Origin: Ancylobacter novellus
Lineage (GTDB): Bacteria > Pseudomonadota > Alphaproteobacteria > Rhizobiales > Xanthobacteraceae
Reading direction: 5' to 3'
Assembly: GCA_003241485.1 (NCBI GenBank)
Contig: QFQD01000033.1
Location: forward strand, 1 to 40,871
DNA length: 40,871 nt
Of this stretch, positions 9,051 to 16,155 are shown one piece after another. Numbering within the stretch: position 1 is the first letter of the stretch; each line of letters opens with the position of its first letter. Below the pieces are notes generated by a model. That model did not search any database, was not told where the DNA came from, and saw nothing but the letters and a program-made list of their open reading frames with translations. The translations under genes were made by a program, and so were the position numbers.

Positions 9051-9739
9051 GCGATAGCCCGCGCATTGTGCTCATCCACGCGCTGGAAGAGTCGGTTGTC
9101 CCGTCGCGGAAAGCGTTCGGCATGCAGTGGCCGGAGGCGCTCGTCTTCGACCTGCTCGACACGTCGCTGGCCGTCGACCTCGCCGCGGCCGGCAGCGTCG
9201 ACGCCGCCATGATCCGCCGCTTCGTCACGCTGGCCGATTACGCTGCGAGCGCCTCGGGAGCCGGCGGGGTGGCAGCGGGCATCCTCTTCACCTGTTCGGC
9301 CTTCGGACCGGCCATTGAAGCGGTGAAGGAACGGCTTGCGATTCCTGTCCTCCGACCCAACGAAGCCGCCTTCCGCGCCGCGCTGGCGCAGGGCGACCGT
9401 ATCGGGCTTGTTGTCAGCTTCGGGCCGTCCGGCGCCGCGCTGTCGAGCGAACTTGAAGCCATGGCCCAGGCGGAAGGTCGCCGCGTCACCATTCAGGTTG
9501 CGGTTGCCGACGGCGCCCTCAGCGCGCTCAAGGCGGGTAACGGCGAGGAGCATGACGCGCGCGTCGCCGCGGCGGCGGCGGGTCTACGCGATTGCGATGT
9601 GATCGTGCTCGGCCAGTTCTCGCTCGCGCGTTCCCGCGCGGCGGTGGTGCAGGCGGTCGGCGGCGTCGAGGTGGTGACGACACCCGATGCCGCCGTCATC
9701 GCGCTGCGCGACCTCGTGCTCGCCCGGCGCGGTGAATAA
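9047..9739 (+). CDS. Asp/Glu/hydantoin racemase-fold protein with a single catalytic-site cysteine
   Basis: A 230-residue protein with the two-lobed racemase fold. The first-lobe nucleophile segment is present as FTCSAFGP (C83). At the second-lobe position, where racemases have a second Cys in a VxACTS-like motif, it reads VIVLGQFSLA (about 186-195), with Gln in place of Cys. C183 is nearby but not at that site. A two-base racemisation is therefore doubtful. One-cysteine members of this superfamily, such as arylmalonate decarboxylase, perform other chemistry. It starts within the stop of the dehydrogenase gene (ATGA at 9047-9050) and ends the three-gene operon. Function beyond the fold is not assigned. 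Confidence 0.7.
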   Translation: MSDSPRIVLIHALEESVVPSRKAFGMQWPEALVFDLLDTSLAVDLAAAGSVDAAMIRRFVTLADYAASASGAGGVAAGILFTCSAFGPAIEAVKERLAIPVLRPNEAAFRAALAQGDRIGLVVSFGPSGAALSSELEAMAQAEGRRVTIQVAVADGALSALKAGNGEEHDARVAAAAAGLRDCDVIVLGQFSLARSRAAVVQAVGGVEVVTTPDAAVIALRDLVLARRGE

Positions 9740-9875
9740 CGAGGACGCAGCACGCCGGGGACGGTTCTCCGCCGAAACTTAGGCCCGGCAACCGGCGAGC
9801 TGCGATCCGCTCGGGTTCGCCGCACGCCGCGCTTCGCACTCGCTCAGCTTGGGCTTGTGGCGGCATCAACCGCGT

Positions 9876-10376
9876 TCAGTCCGGCGCCTTGTGGATCGGG
9901 TCGACCCAATAGACCGCCTCCGGTTTCTCCACCGGATCGACATCGGTGATGTTCACCACCACGGCCTCATTGTCGGAGCGGACCAGAACGCATTCCAGCG
10001 GCTGGTTCGGATCAGCATTGATCTCCTGGTGCGGCACAAAGGGCGGCACAAAGATGAAGTCACCCGGCTCGGCCTCGGCAACATATTCGAGGCGCTCGCC
10101 CCAGCGCATGCGGGCACGCCCGCGCACCACATAGATCACGCTTTCCAGTTCGCCGTGATGGTGCACGCCGGTCTTGGCATCGGGCTGGATGGTGACGGTG
10201 CCCGCCCAGATCTTCTGTGCGCCGACACGGGCATGGTTGATCGCAGCCTGCCGGAACATGCCCGGCGTCTGCGCGGTATTGGCATCGAGCCGATCCCCCT
10301 TGATGACGCGCACGCCGTTGTGTTTCCAGTGGTCTTCCGAATGGTCATGCGGAGGCTCGTGGGGATGCTCGCTCAT
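9876..10376 (-). CDS. Single-domain cupin protein
   Basis: A 166-residue protein with one cupin-2 barrel. Metal ligands are visible in the first motif (VHHHGELES) and in the second (VPPFVPHQEIN), so a bound divalent metal is expected. The N-terminal 17 residues are rich in His and acidic residues (HPHEPPHDHSEDHWKH), which could be an extra metal-binding tail. AGGA lies seven bases before the ATG. The gene converges with the racemase-fold gene (137-base gap without a clear terminator) and diverges from the amiC-like operon. Whether it belongs to the upstream catabolic trio or to the amide system is unknown. Enzymatic and sensing roles are both common in the family. Confidence 0.75.
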   Translation of the reverse strand: MSEHPHEPPHDHSEDHWKHNGVRVIKGDRLDANTAQTPGMFRQAAINHARVGAQKIWAGTVTIQPDAKTGVHHHGELESVIYVVRGRARMRWGERLEYVAEAEPGDFIFVPPFVPHQEINADPNQPLECVLVRSDNEAVVVNITDVDPVEKPEAVYWVDPIHKAPD

Positions 10377-10589
10377 GGGTTCGTCCTGTGCATTGCGCCG
10401 CCAAGGGCTGCGGCAACCGGGTGACCGGTGCGCCCATCATAATCGGGACAGCGCCGGCCGAGATAGGCGAGTGCACGGGCGGCGTGAGGGCGGGCTCGCT
10501 ACATCGGCACAAGCAAAATGCCCCAATGCGCAATGGCAACAACCGGCCTAGCGTGGGCCTCTGACGGTATCTCGATCACATCAGTGGCG

Positions 10590-10618
10590 TTGATCTGCCG
10601 GCGCCGCTGCGTTAGGCT
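10590..10618 (+). promoter_or_regulatory. Candidate sigma-70-type promoter for the amiC-amiR leader
   Basis: TTGATC (10590-10595) and TAGGCT (10613-10618) are separated by 17 bases. Transcription would start near 10625, a few bases before the first hairpin of the leader at 10632. The -10 match is weak. Support comes mainly from position and from the similar arrangement in front of the third leader. The rest of the 344-base gap between the cupin and the amiC-like gene (10377-10589) shows no gene. Confidence 0.3.
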
Positions 10619-10631
10619 GCCTGCAAGTGAG

Positions 10632-10708
10632 CTAGGGTCAGTGTCGCCCCTGGCCGTTTGGAGCTCCGAAGCTCCCGTCCGTGTAACAGCGGCGGGAGCT
10701 TTTTGTTT
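10632..10708 (+). promoter_or_regulatory. ANTAR-type antitermination leader upstream of the amiC-like gene
   Basis: Hairpin 1 (10632-10653): CTAGGG pairs with CCCTGG, then a T/C mismatch and a closing C-G pair hold the hexaloop AGTGTC (10640-10645), with A at loop position 1 and G at position 4. Hairpin 2 (10660-10675): GGAGC and GCTCC enclose TCCGAA, with G at position 4. The 3' arm of hairpin 2 is also the 5' arm of an intrinsic terminator (10670-10700). The two structures exclude each other, so stabilising hairpin 2 would allow read-through. This is the known arrangement of RNA targets of ANTAR proteins, and an ANTAR gene lies directly downstream. Confidence 0.8.
10670..10708 (+). terminator. 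Intrinsic terminator (attenuator) in the amiC leader
   Basis: AGCTCCCG (10670-10677) pairs with CGGGAGCT (10693-10700). Inside the stem, CCG (10679-10681) pairs with CGG (10690-10692) around an eight-base loop. The stem runs directly into TTTTTG. It lies only 12 bases before the ATG of the amiC-like gene, so it attenuates that gene rather than ending an upstream one. Confidence 0.8.
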
Positions 10709-10720
10709 GGACGTGTCGGT

Positions 10721-11893
10721 ATGGCGGATGACTACCTTGGCTGGGGCGACGGGCCTTTGCCGGTCGGTGTATTGTTCTCTCAGACAGGCGTGACGGCTGC
10801 TGTCGAACGCACCCAGCTATTCGCAACCCGCCTGGCGATAAGCGAAATCAATGCCGCCGGCGGGGTGGCCGGGCGGGAACTCGTCGAGGTCGGCCGCGAC
10901 TGCCAGGCAAACCCGAAGCTCTTCCGGCAGGAAGCAGGCCGGCTGCTGGACGAGGAAGGCGTGCGCATCGTCTTCGGCTGCCACATGTCCAGCACGCGCA
11001 AGGCGGTGCTGCCGGTGATCGAATCGCGCAACGCGCTGCTCATATATCCGACCGTCTATGAGGGTTTCGAATACTCCTCGAACTGCATCTATACGGGCGC
11101 GGTACCCAATCAGAGCAGCCAGCCTCTGGTTCGCTTTCTTCTGGAGAAGTATGGAAACCGCCTGCTTCTGGTCGGGTCCAACTACATCTTCCCCTATGAA
11201 TCCAACCGCATTTTCTCCGATCTCGTCATCGAGGCACGCGGCAAGGTTCTCGACGAGATCTATATCCCGCTAAGCTGCACGGCGGCGGAGCTGGAGCGCC
11301 CTATCGAGCGCATCCGGAAACTTCAGCCGGACGTCATTTTCTCCACCATCGTCGGCGCCGGCACGGCCATGTTCTACGAGGCCTATCGACGTGCCGGCTT
11401 CGACCCCGCCCGCATGCCCATCGCCAGCCTGACGACGAGCGAGGCCGAGGTTGCGGAGATGTCGAGCGAAGCAGCCGAGGGCCACATCACCGTCGCCCCC
11501 TATTTTGAAACCATCGACAGCGACAACAACCGCAAGTTCCTCGCCGCCTATCGACGGCAGTTCGGCCCGGGCACTCCCGTGACGGCGGCGGCCGAGGCCG
11601 CCTATTATCAGGTTCACCTCACCGCCGCGGCCATCGCACAGGCACGCAGCGTCGACCGGGACGCGGTGGTTGCCGCTCTCGGGCGGGTGCAGTTCGACGC
11701 GCCACAGGGAAGGGTGGCCATCGACACCTCCAACAACCATACCTTCCTCTGGCCGCGCGTGGCGCAGATAGATGCGGCCAAGCGCTTCAACATCATTTCG
11801 GACCCGCATCGTGCGATAAAGCCGGATCCCTACTTCCTGTCATCCTCGCAGGACGACTGGGCACTCGCCTCTCCCACGGCAGGGATCGACTGA
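10721..11893 (+). CDS. amiC: AmiC-like amide sensor (cytoplasmic periplasmic-binding-fold protein)
   Basis: A 390-residue protein with the type 1 periplasmic-binding fold of the AmiC/UrtA group, but without any signal peptide. It starts directly with the domain at PLPVGVLFSQTG, so it should stay in the cytoplasm as a sensor. Segments shared with Pseudomonas aeruginosa AmiC include STRKAVLPVIE, YPTVYEGFEYS, ASLTTSEAEVAEM and the C-terminal KPDPYF. In that system AmiC binds short amides and, when empty, holds AmiR inactive. One pocket residue differs: the motif GCYMS of P. aeruginosa AmiC is GCHMS here (H88), so ligand preference may differ. The frame is open upstream, but the ATG at 10721 follows the leader terminator and fits the family N-terminus. 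The gene is followed after four bases by amiR. Confidence 0.85.
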   Translation: MADDYLGWGDGPLPVGVLFSQTGVTAAVERTQLFATRLAISEINAAGGVAGRELVEVGRDCQANPKLFRQEAGRLLDEEGVRIVFGCHMSSTRKAVLPVIESRNALLIYPTVYEGFEYSSNCIYTGAVPNQSSQPLVRFLLEKYGNRLLLVGSNYIFPYESNRIFSDLVIEARGKVLDEIYIPLSCTAAELERPIERIRKLQPDVIFSTIVGAGTAMFYEAYRRAGFDPARMPIASLTTSEAEVAEMSSEAAEGHITVAPYFETIDSDNNRKFLAAYRRQFGPGTPVTAAAEAAYYQVHLTAAAIAQARSVDRDAVVAALGRVQFDAPQGRVAIDTSNNHTFLWPRVAQIDAAKRFNIISDPHRAIKPDPYFLSSSQDDWALASPTAGID

Positions 11894-11897
11894 CGCC

Positions 11898-12506
11898 ATG
11901 CCCATGCCGCCCCTCAAGAGCCTCAAGAACCTACCGGTTCTGGTGGTGCATCCGGCGGATGCCGACGGGCGTACGCTCATCGATCATCTGCGGCGCATCG
12001 GGTGCCATGCGGAGGCGACCTGGCCGATCCCGCGCGAGATCCCGGCCAATATCGGCGTCGTCTTCCTCTCGGTGGATCACGAGCACCGGACCGAGATTTC
12101 CCGGCTGGCGAAGGGCATCGATGGCATTCCGCCGGCGATCATCGCCATCGTCGACTATGAGATTCCCTCGACGCTCGAACTGCTTTTCGATCTCGGCGCG
12201 CTCGCCGCCATGGACCGCCCTATCCGCCCCTTCGGCGTGCTGACCAACCTGCTGCTCGCCCGTGGACTCTGGCAGGAAAGGCTGGATCAGCAAAAGCGCA
12301 TCCACAAGCTGGAGCGCCGCGTTTCCAGCATGCAGAAGATCCAGAAAGCCAAGGCCATCCTCATGTCGATCCACCAGATCGGCGAGGATGCGGCCTATGA
12401 GACGATCCGCCAGCAGGCCATGTCAAAGCGCGTGTCCATGGACGACATCGCCACCTCCATCATCACCGCAAACGAGCTCTTGCATTTCCCGCCGAAGGGT
12501 GTTTAG
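11898..12506 (+). CDS. amiR: AmiR-like ANTAR-domain transcription antiterminator
   Basis: A 202-residue protein of about the same length as P. aeruginosa AmiR. Residues 10-125 form a receiver-like fold with no phosphorylatable Asp at the usual place (FLSVDHEHR instead of a D-K type site). A coiled-coil helix follows at about 125-148. The ANTAR RNA-binding domain is at about 136-195, with KIQKAKAILMSIHQIGEDAA and a closing helical segment DDIATSIITANEL. ANTAR proteins bind tandem hexaloop hairpins in nascent RNA and prevent terminator formation. Three such leaders occur nearby (10632, 12551 and 27060 on the minus strand). AmiR is probably released from the AmiC-like protein when ligand is present; that is inferred from the Pseudomonas system. 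Confidence 0.88.
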   Translation: MPMPPLKSLKNLPVLVVHPADADGRTLIDHLRRIGCHAEATWPIPREIPANIGVVFLSVDHEHRTEISRLAKGIDGIPPAIIAIVDYEIPSTLELLFDLGALAAMDRPIRPFGVLTNLLLARGLWQERLDQQKRIHKLERRVSSMQKIQKAKAILMSIHQIGEDAAYETIRQQAMSKRVSMDDIATSIITANELLHFPPKGV

Positions 12507-12531
12507 CTCATTTCGTGTTCAGTTTTGAACT

Positions 12532-12548
12532 TGCCGATTTTATCGGCA
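12532..12548 (+). repeat. Perfect 7-bp inverted repeat between amiR and the urtA leader
   Basis: TGCCGATTTTATCGGCA: a perfect 7-bp palindrome around TTT, two bases before the ANTAR-type hairpins. It has no T-run of its own. It could be an RNA hairpin that protects the leader or a protein operator. I see no second copy at the other two leaders. Confidence 0.6.
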
Positions 12549-12550
12549 TA

Positions 12551-12632
12551 GCGGGTTCGACAGTGCTGTCCCCCGCTCTGGCTAGGTAGCCCGGATCGCC
12601 TCGCAGGAGGCGTTTCGGGCTTTTTTGTTTTT
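12551..12632 (+). promoter_or_regulatory. ANTAR-type antitermination leader upstream of urtA
   Basis: Hairpin 1 (12551-12576): GCGGG pairs with CCCGC, then GAC and GTC close the hexaloop AGTGCT (12562-12567), with A1 and G4. Hairpin 2 (12580-12591): GGC and GCC enclose TAGGTA, with G at position 4. The 3' arm AGCC of hairpin 2 is the beginning of the terminator stem, so the two structures are mutually exclusive. The leader lies between amiR and the transporter-amidase-urease genes. It would let AmiR control them separately from read-through of the amiCR transcript. Confidence 0.85.
12588..12632 (+). terminator. Intrinsic terminator (attenuator) in the urtA leader
   Basis: AGCCCG (12588-12593) pairs with CGGGCT (12616-12621), and CGCCTC (12597-12602) pairs with GAGGCG (12607-12612) around the loop GCAG. 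The stem leads into a T-rich tract (TTTTTTGTTTTT). It is a strong terminator on the coding strand, 142 bases before the urtA ATG. Confidence 0.9.
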
Positions 12633-12773
12633 GCTCCCGACAGGGCCGTCGGCGGCTTCAGTGCTCCGGTCGAACCCCGGCCCCCGCGGGCCGGGCACGG
12701 CTTGGTTTCGGCCACGCGCTCTTCGGGCGCCTCCCCAAAAAAGCAACCTTCCTTCCTCTCAGGGACTGTCTTC

Positions 12774-14030
12774 ATGTCGATGAATCGTCGTCAATTCCTC
12801 ACGACTTCCGCGGCGCTTGCGGGCGGCGCCCTTGCTGCGCCGTCCATCCTGCCGGGCGCTGCCTTTGGCGCCGACACCATCAAGGTCGGCGTGCTGTTTT
12901 CGCAGACCGGCGGCCTCTCCATCGTCGAGCGCTCGCTGACCGATGCGACGCGCATGGCGATCGCCGAGATCAACGCGTCGGGCGGCGTGCTCGGCAAGCA
13001 GGTCGAGGCCGTGATCGAGGACGGCGCCTCCGATCCCAAGACCTTCAACGAGAAGGCGTCCAAGCTCGTCATTCAGGACCGGCTGCCGACCGTCTTTGCC
13101 TGCTACACCTCGGCCAGCCGCAAGGCGGTGCTGCCGGTGTTCGAGAAGCGCAAGGCGGCGCTGTTCTACCCGACCTACTACGAAGGCTTCGAGTGCTCGA
13201 AGAACGTGGTCTACACCGGCGCTGTGCCGAACCAGCAGCTGTCGAACTTCATTCCCTGGATCATCAAGACGCTCGGCAAGAAGAAGTTCTTCATCGTCGG
13301 CTCGAACTACATCTATCCGCGCGAGATGGCGAAGGTCTCGAAGATCCTGATCGAGAAGAACGGCGGCGAATATGTTGCCGACGAATATCTCGAACTCGGC
13401 CATTCCGAATGGGGCTCGATGGTCAACAAGATCAAGAGCTCGGGCTGCGACGTGGTTCTCTCCAATGTCGTGGGCGACTCGGTGATCGCCTTCTACCGTG
13501 AGTTCAAGAACCAGGGCCTCTCGCACGAGCAGCTGCCGATCTGCGCCACCGTGACCTCGGAAATCGAGATCGCGGCGATGGGCGCGGAATATGCCGTGGG
13601 CAGCTACACCTCGTTCCCCTACTTCCAGGCCATCGACACGCCGGAGAACAAGTCCTTCGTCGAGCGCTACCGCAAATTCGTCAATGACCCCAAGGCGGTG
13701 ACCCACCACGCGCTCGAATCCTCCTACTTCCAGGTCTATCTGTGGAAGCAGGCCGTCGAGAAGGCCAAGGACACCTCGGCCGCGGCTGTGCTGGCCGCTG
13801 TCGGGGGGCAGAGCTTCAATGCGCCGGGCGGCAAGGTGACGGTGGAGAAGGAAAACCTCCACACCGCCCTCACCCCGCGGATCGCGCAGTGGCAGGCCGA
13901 TGGCCAGGGCAAGATCGTCGACGCCTATCCCGAGCCGGTCTTCCCGCTTCCCTATGTCGCCTATGGCGAGACCCAGCAGAACCTGTTCTGCACGCCCGCG
14001 GGGCTGGATTCCGCCAAGCTGAAGGGCTGA
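12774..14030 (+). CDS. urtA: Urea/short-chain amide ABC transporter, substrate-binding protein
   Basis: A 418-residue protein with a twin-arginine-type signal (NRRQFLT at 4-10, then a hydrophobic stretch and AFGA), so it is exported folded to the periplasm. The mature part is a type 1 periplasmic-binding fold of the UrtA/FmdD group: VGVLFSQTGGLSIVE, FACYTSASRKAVLPVFEKR, YPTYYEGFECSKNVVYTGA, TVTSEIEIAAM. It is a close relative of the cytoplasmic AmiC-like sensor upstream. AGGGA lies eight bases before the ATG at 12774, which decides the start. It is the first gene behind the second ANTAR-type leader. Whether urea, amides or both are the ligand cannot be decided from the sequence; the adjacent amidase and urease make both plausible. 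Confidence 0.88.
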   Translation: MSMNRRQFLTTSAALAGGALAAPSILPGAAFGADTIKVGVLFSQTGGLSIVERSLTDATRMAIAEINASGGVLGKQVEAVIEDGASDPKTFNEKASKLVIQDRLPTVFACYTSASRKAVLPVFEKRKAALFYPTYYEGFECSKNVVYTGAVPNQQLSNFIPWIIKTLGKKKFFIVGSNYIYPREMAKVSKILIEKNGGEYVADEYLELGHSEWGSMVNKIKSSGCDVVLSNVVGDSVIAFYREFKNQGLSHEQLPICATVTSEIEIAAMGAEYAVGSYTSFPYFQAIDTPENKSFVERYRKFVNDPKAVTHHALESSYFQVYLWKQAVEKAKDTSAAAVLAAVGGQSFNAPGGKVTVEKENLHTALTPRIAQWQADGQGKIVDAYPEPVFPLPYVAYGETQQNLFCTPAGLDSAKLKG

Positions 14031-14040
14031 TCGCGCGATC

Positions 14041-14072
14041 GCCCGGTCGGCGCACCGCCGCGCCGGCCGGGC
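14041..14072 (+). other. Strong GC-rich hairpin between urtA and urtB
   Basis: A 13-bp stem (14041-14053 with 14060-14072, one G-T pair) with the six-base loop ACCGCC. There is no T-run. Hairpins after binding-protein genes commonly stabilise the upstream mRNA part and damp downstream expression. That role fits here, since much more UrtA than permease is needed. Confidence 0.6.
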
Positions 14073-14111
14073 GCTCCTTCCGCCGTTCTCGCGTCACGAG
14101 ACACATTCCCG

Positions 14112-15005
14112 ATGATCGACACGATATTCATCGGACTGAGCCTGGGCTCGGTCTTGCTTCTGGTGGCCCTCGGCCTCGCCATCACCTATGGCGCCATGGG
14201 CGTCATCAACATGGCGCATGGCGAGATGGTGATGATCGGCGCCTATACGGCGGTGCTGACGAGCCTCTATCTCGGCTTCGGGATCATCGCGGCAATGCCG
14301 GTCGCGTTCCTGGTCACGGCACTGCTGGGGCTGGCGATCGAGAAGCTGGTGGTGCGCCGCCTCTATGGCCGGCTGCTCGACACGCTGCTCGCCACCTGGG
14401 GCGTCGCGATCCTCGTTCAGCAGGCGGTGCGGCTCTCCTTCGGCCTCGCCTTTTTCGGCATCACCATCGCCGGGCTGGGGCCGGGCCTGCAGAATGTCAG
14501 CCTGCCGGAATGGCTGGGGGGCACCTATGCCATCGCCGGCTCGCAGATCAGCGTCTACCGGTCCTTCATCATCCTGGTCTCGGTGGCGCTGGCGGCACTG
14601 ACCTGGGCGCTCATGTACCGCACCTCCTTCGGCATGCAGCTGCGCGCCATCATGCGCAATCCGCAAATGGCGGCCGCCTGCGGCATCGACACCGCCCGCA
14701 TCAACGCGCTCGCCTTCGCCTATGGCTCCGGCCTTGCCGGCGTCGCCGGCGTGCTCATGGCCGGCTTCAAGACCGTGTTCCCCGACATGGGAACGCCGAT
14801 GGTGGTGGACGGCTTCCTCGTCGTCGTGATGGGCGGCGTCGGGAGCCTGATCGGCTCGATCCTCTCCTCGGCCATCCTCGGCCAGATCAACGGCCTCACC
14901 GCCGCGGTCAGCAACGACATCATCGCCCGCGCCGTCGTCTTCGCGGTGGTCATCGCGATCATCATCTGGCGGCCCAAGGGCCTGTTTTCCTACAAGGGGC
15001 GCTGA
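14112..15005 (+). CDS. urtB: Urea/amide ABC transporter permease UrtB
   Basis: A 297-residue inner-membrane protein of the LivH-type branched-chain permease family. Typical segments are ITYGAMGVINMAHGEMVMIG near the N-terminus, RRLYGRLLDTLLATWGVAIL, MRNPQMAAACGIDTARINAL (the EAA-like loop) and VVVMGGVGSLIGSILSSA. LLATWGV and the overall length match UrtB better than LivH. It forms the translocation pore together with UrtC and is energised by UrtD and UrtE. The spacing to urtA is 81 bases with a hairpin; urtC follows after one base. Confidence 0.9.
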   Translation: MIDTIFIGLSLGSVLLLVALGLAITYGAMGVINMAHGEMVMIGAYTAVLTSLYLGFGIIAAMPVAFLVTALLGLAIEKLVVRRLYGRLLDTLLATWGVAILVQQAVRLSFGLAFFGITIAGLGPGLQNVSLPEWLGGTYAIAGSQISVYRSFIILVSVALAALTWALMYRTSFGMQLRAIMRNPQMAAACGIDTARINALAFAYGSGLAGVAGVLMAGFKTVFPDMGTPMVVDGFLVVVMGGVGSLIGSILSSAILGQINGLTAAVSNDIIARAVVFAVVIAIIIWRPKGLFSYKGR

Positions 15006-15006
15006 G

Positions 15007-16152
15007 ATGAAGCTGTCCAAGCGCGGGCTGAACACGGCGGCCTATGTCGTCTTCATCGCCCTCATCCTTGCCGCGCCGCTGGTGTTCGACGTCTTCTGGC
15101 TGAACCGGCTGTCGAAATATCTGGTGTTCGGCATGCTCGGCGCGGCCATCGCGCTGTCCTGGGGCTATGCCGGCATTCTCAATCTCGGCCAGGGCCTGTT
15201 CTTCGGCCTGGGAGCCTATGCGATCGCCATGTCGCTGAAGCTCGCCAGCGCCACCAGCCTCGCCCAGGGGTCGGACACGCCCATCCCGGATTTCATGCTG
15301 TGGAATGCCGAGCCCGGCGCGCCGACCGAACTGTGCTGCATCACGCAAGGCTCCTTCCTCTGGATCCCGTTCCAGCATGTCTGGTTCGGCATCGCGATGG
15401 GCATCGTGGTGCCCGCGGCCGTGGCGCTGGCGCTCGGGCTCATCCTGTTTCGCAAGCGCATTTCCGGCGTGTTCGTCTCCATCATCACCCTCGCCGTGGT
15501 GCTTTTGGTGCGGCTGCTGATTGTCCAGGCGCAGCCGCTCACCAACGGCTTCAACGGGCTGACCGACCTCGGCTATCTCGACGTTCTCGGTCTCGAATTC
15601 GACCCCTACATGCCGCAGACCTACTATCTGATCGCCATCAGCCTGGCGCTGGTGCTGATCGGCACGCGGCTGCTCGTCGAAACCCGCTCCGGGCTCATCC
15701 TGCAGGCGATCCGCGACGACGACCGGCGGGCCCGCTTCCTCGGCTTCGACGTGCCGCGTTATCAGGCCTTCTTCTTCTGCGTCTCCGCGGCCATCTCCGG
15801 CTATGCCGGCATGCTGTACGTCATGGCTTCGGAGTTCGCCTCGCCGACCTTCATGGACCTCTCCTTCTCCATCACCATGGTGGTGTGGGCGGCGGTCGGC
15901 GGACGCAACTCCGTTCTCGGTGCCTGCATCGGCGCCATTCTCATCAACATGATCGAGGCGACCGTTTCGGAGACGCCCGCCCTGATGGAAGCCTGGCGGG
16001 TGGTGATCGGCCTCGCCTTCGTCTTCGCCGTGCTGTTTCTGCCGCGCGGCATTGCCGGCCTCGCCACCAGTGTGCGGGACGGGCTGATCGCGCGCAGCGC
16101 CCGCGGTTTGCCTCCCCTCGCCGAGCCTTCGCCTGCCGAGGAGAGGAACTGA
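15007..16152 (+). CDS. urtC: Urea/amide ABC transporter permease UrtC
   Basis: A 381-residue LivM-type permease with about ten hydrophobic segments. Typical segments are LSWGYAGILNLGQGLFFGLGAYAIAM, split here as LSWGYAGILNLGQG and FFGLGAYA, and IRDDDRRARFLGFDV, the loop that contacts the ATPases. A periplasmic loop at about residues 88-115 (TPIPDFMLWNAEPGAPTE) is the kind of insert that distinguishes UrtC from LivM. The ATG follows the urtB stop after one base, so translation is coupled. The next gene starts three bases after the stop. Confidence 0.9.
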   Translation: MKLSKRGLNTAAYVVFIALILAAPLVFDVFWLNRLSKYLVFGMLGAAIALSWGYAGILNLGQGLFFGLGAYAIAMSLKLASATSLAQGSDTPIPDFMLWNAEPGAPTELCCITQGSFLWIPFQHVWFGIAMGIVVPAAVALALGLILFRKRISGVFVSIITLAVVLLVRLLIVQAQPLTNGFNGLTDLGYLDVLGLEFDPYMPQTYYLIAISLALVLIGTRLLVETRSGLILQAIRDDDRRARFLGFDVPRYQAFFFCVSAAISGYAGMLYVMASEFASPTFMDLSFSITMVVWAAVGGRNSVLGACIGAILINMIEATVSETPALMEAWRVVIGLAFVFAVLFLPRGIAGLATSVRDGLIARSARGLPPLAEPSPAEERN

Positions 16153-16155
16153 GCC

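Noticed and set aside
10377..10450. Possible ANTAR-type leader before the cupin gene on the minus strand
   Set aside because: A short inverted repeat exists, but there is no T-run and no hexaloop pair.
10580..10605. Possible sigma-54 promoter (GG...GC) before the amiC leader
   Set aside because: The GG and GC elements are nine bases apart instead of the strict ten; a similar near-match upstream of the AAA+ leader has the same wrong spacing.
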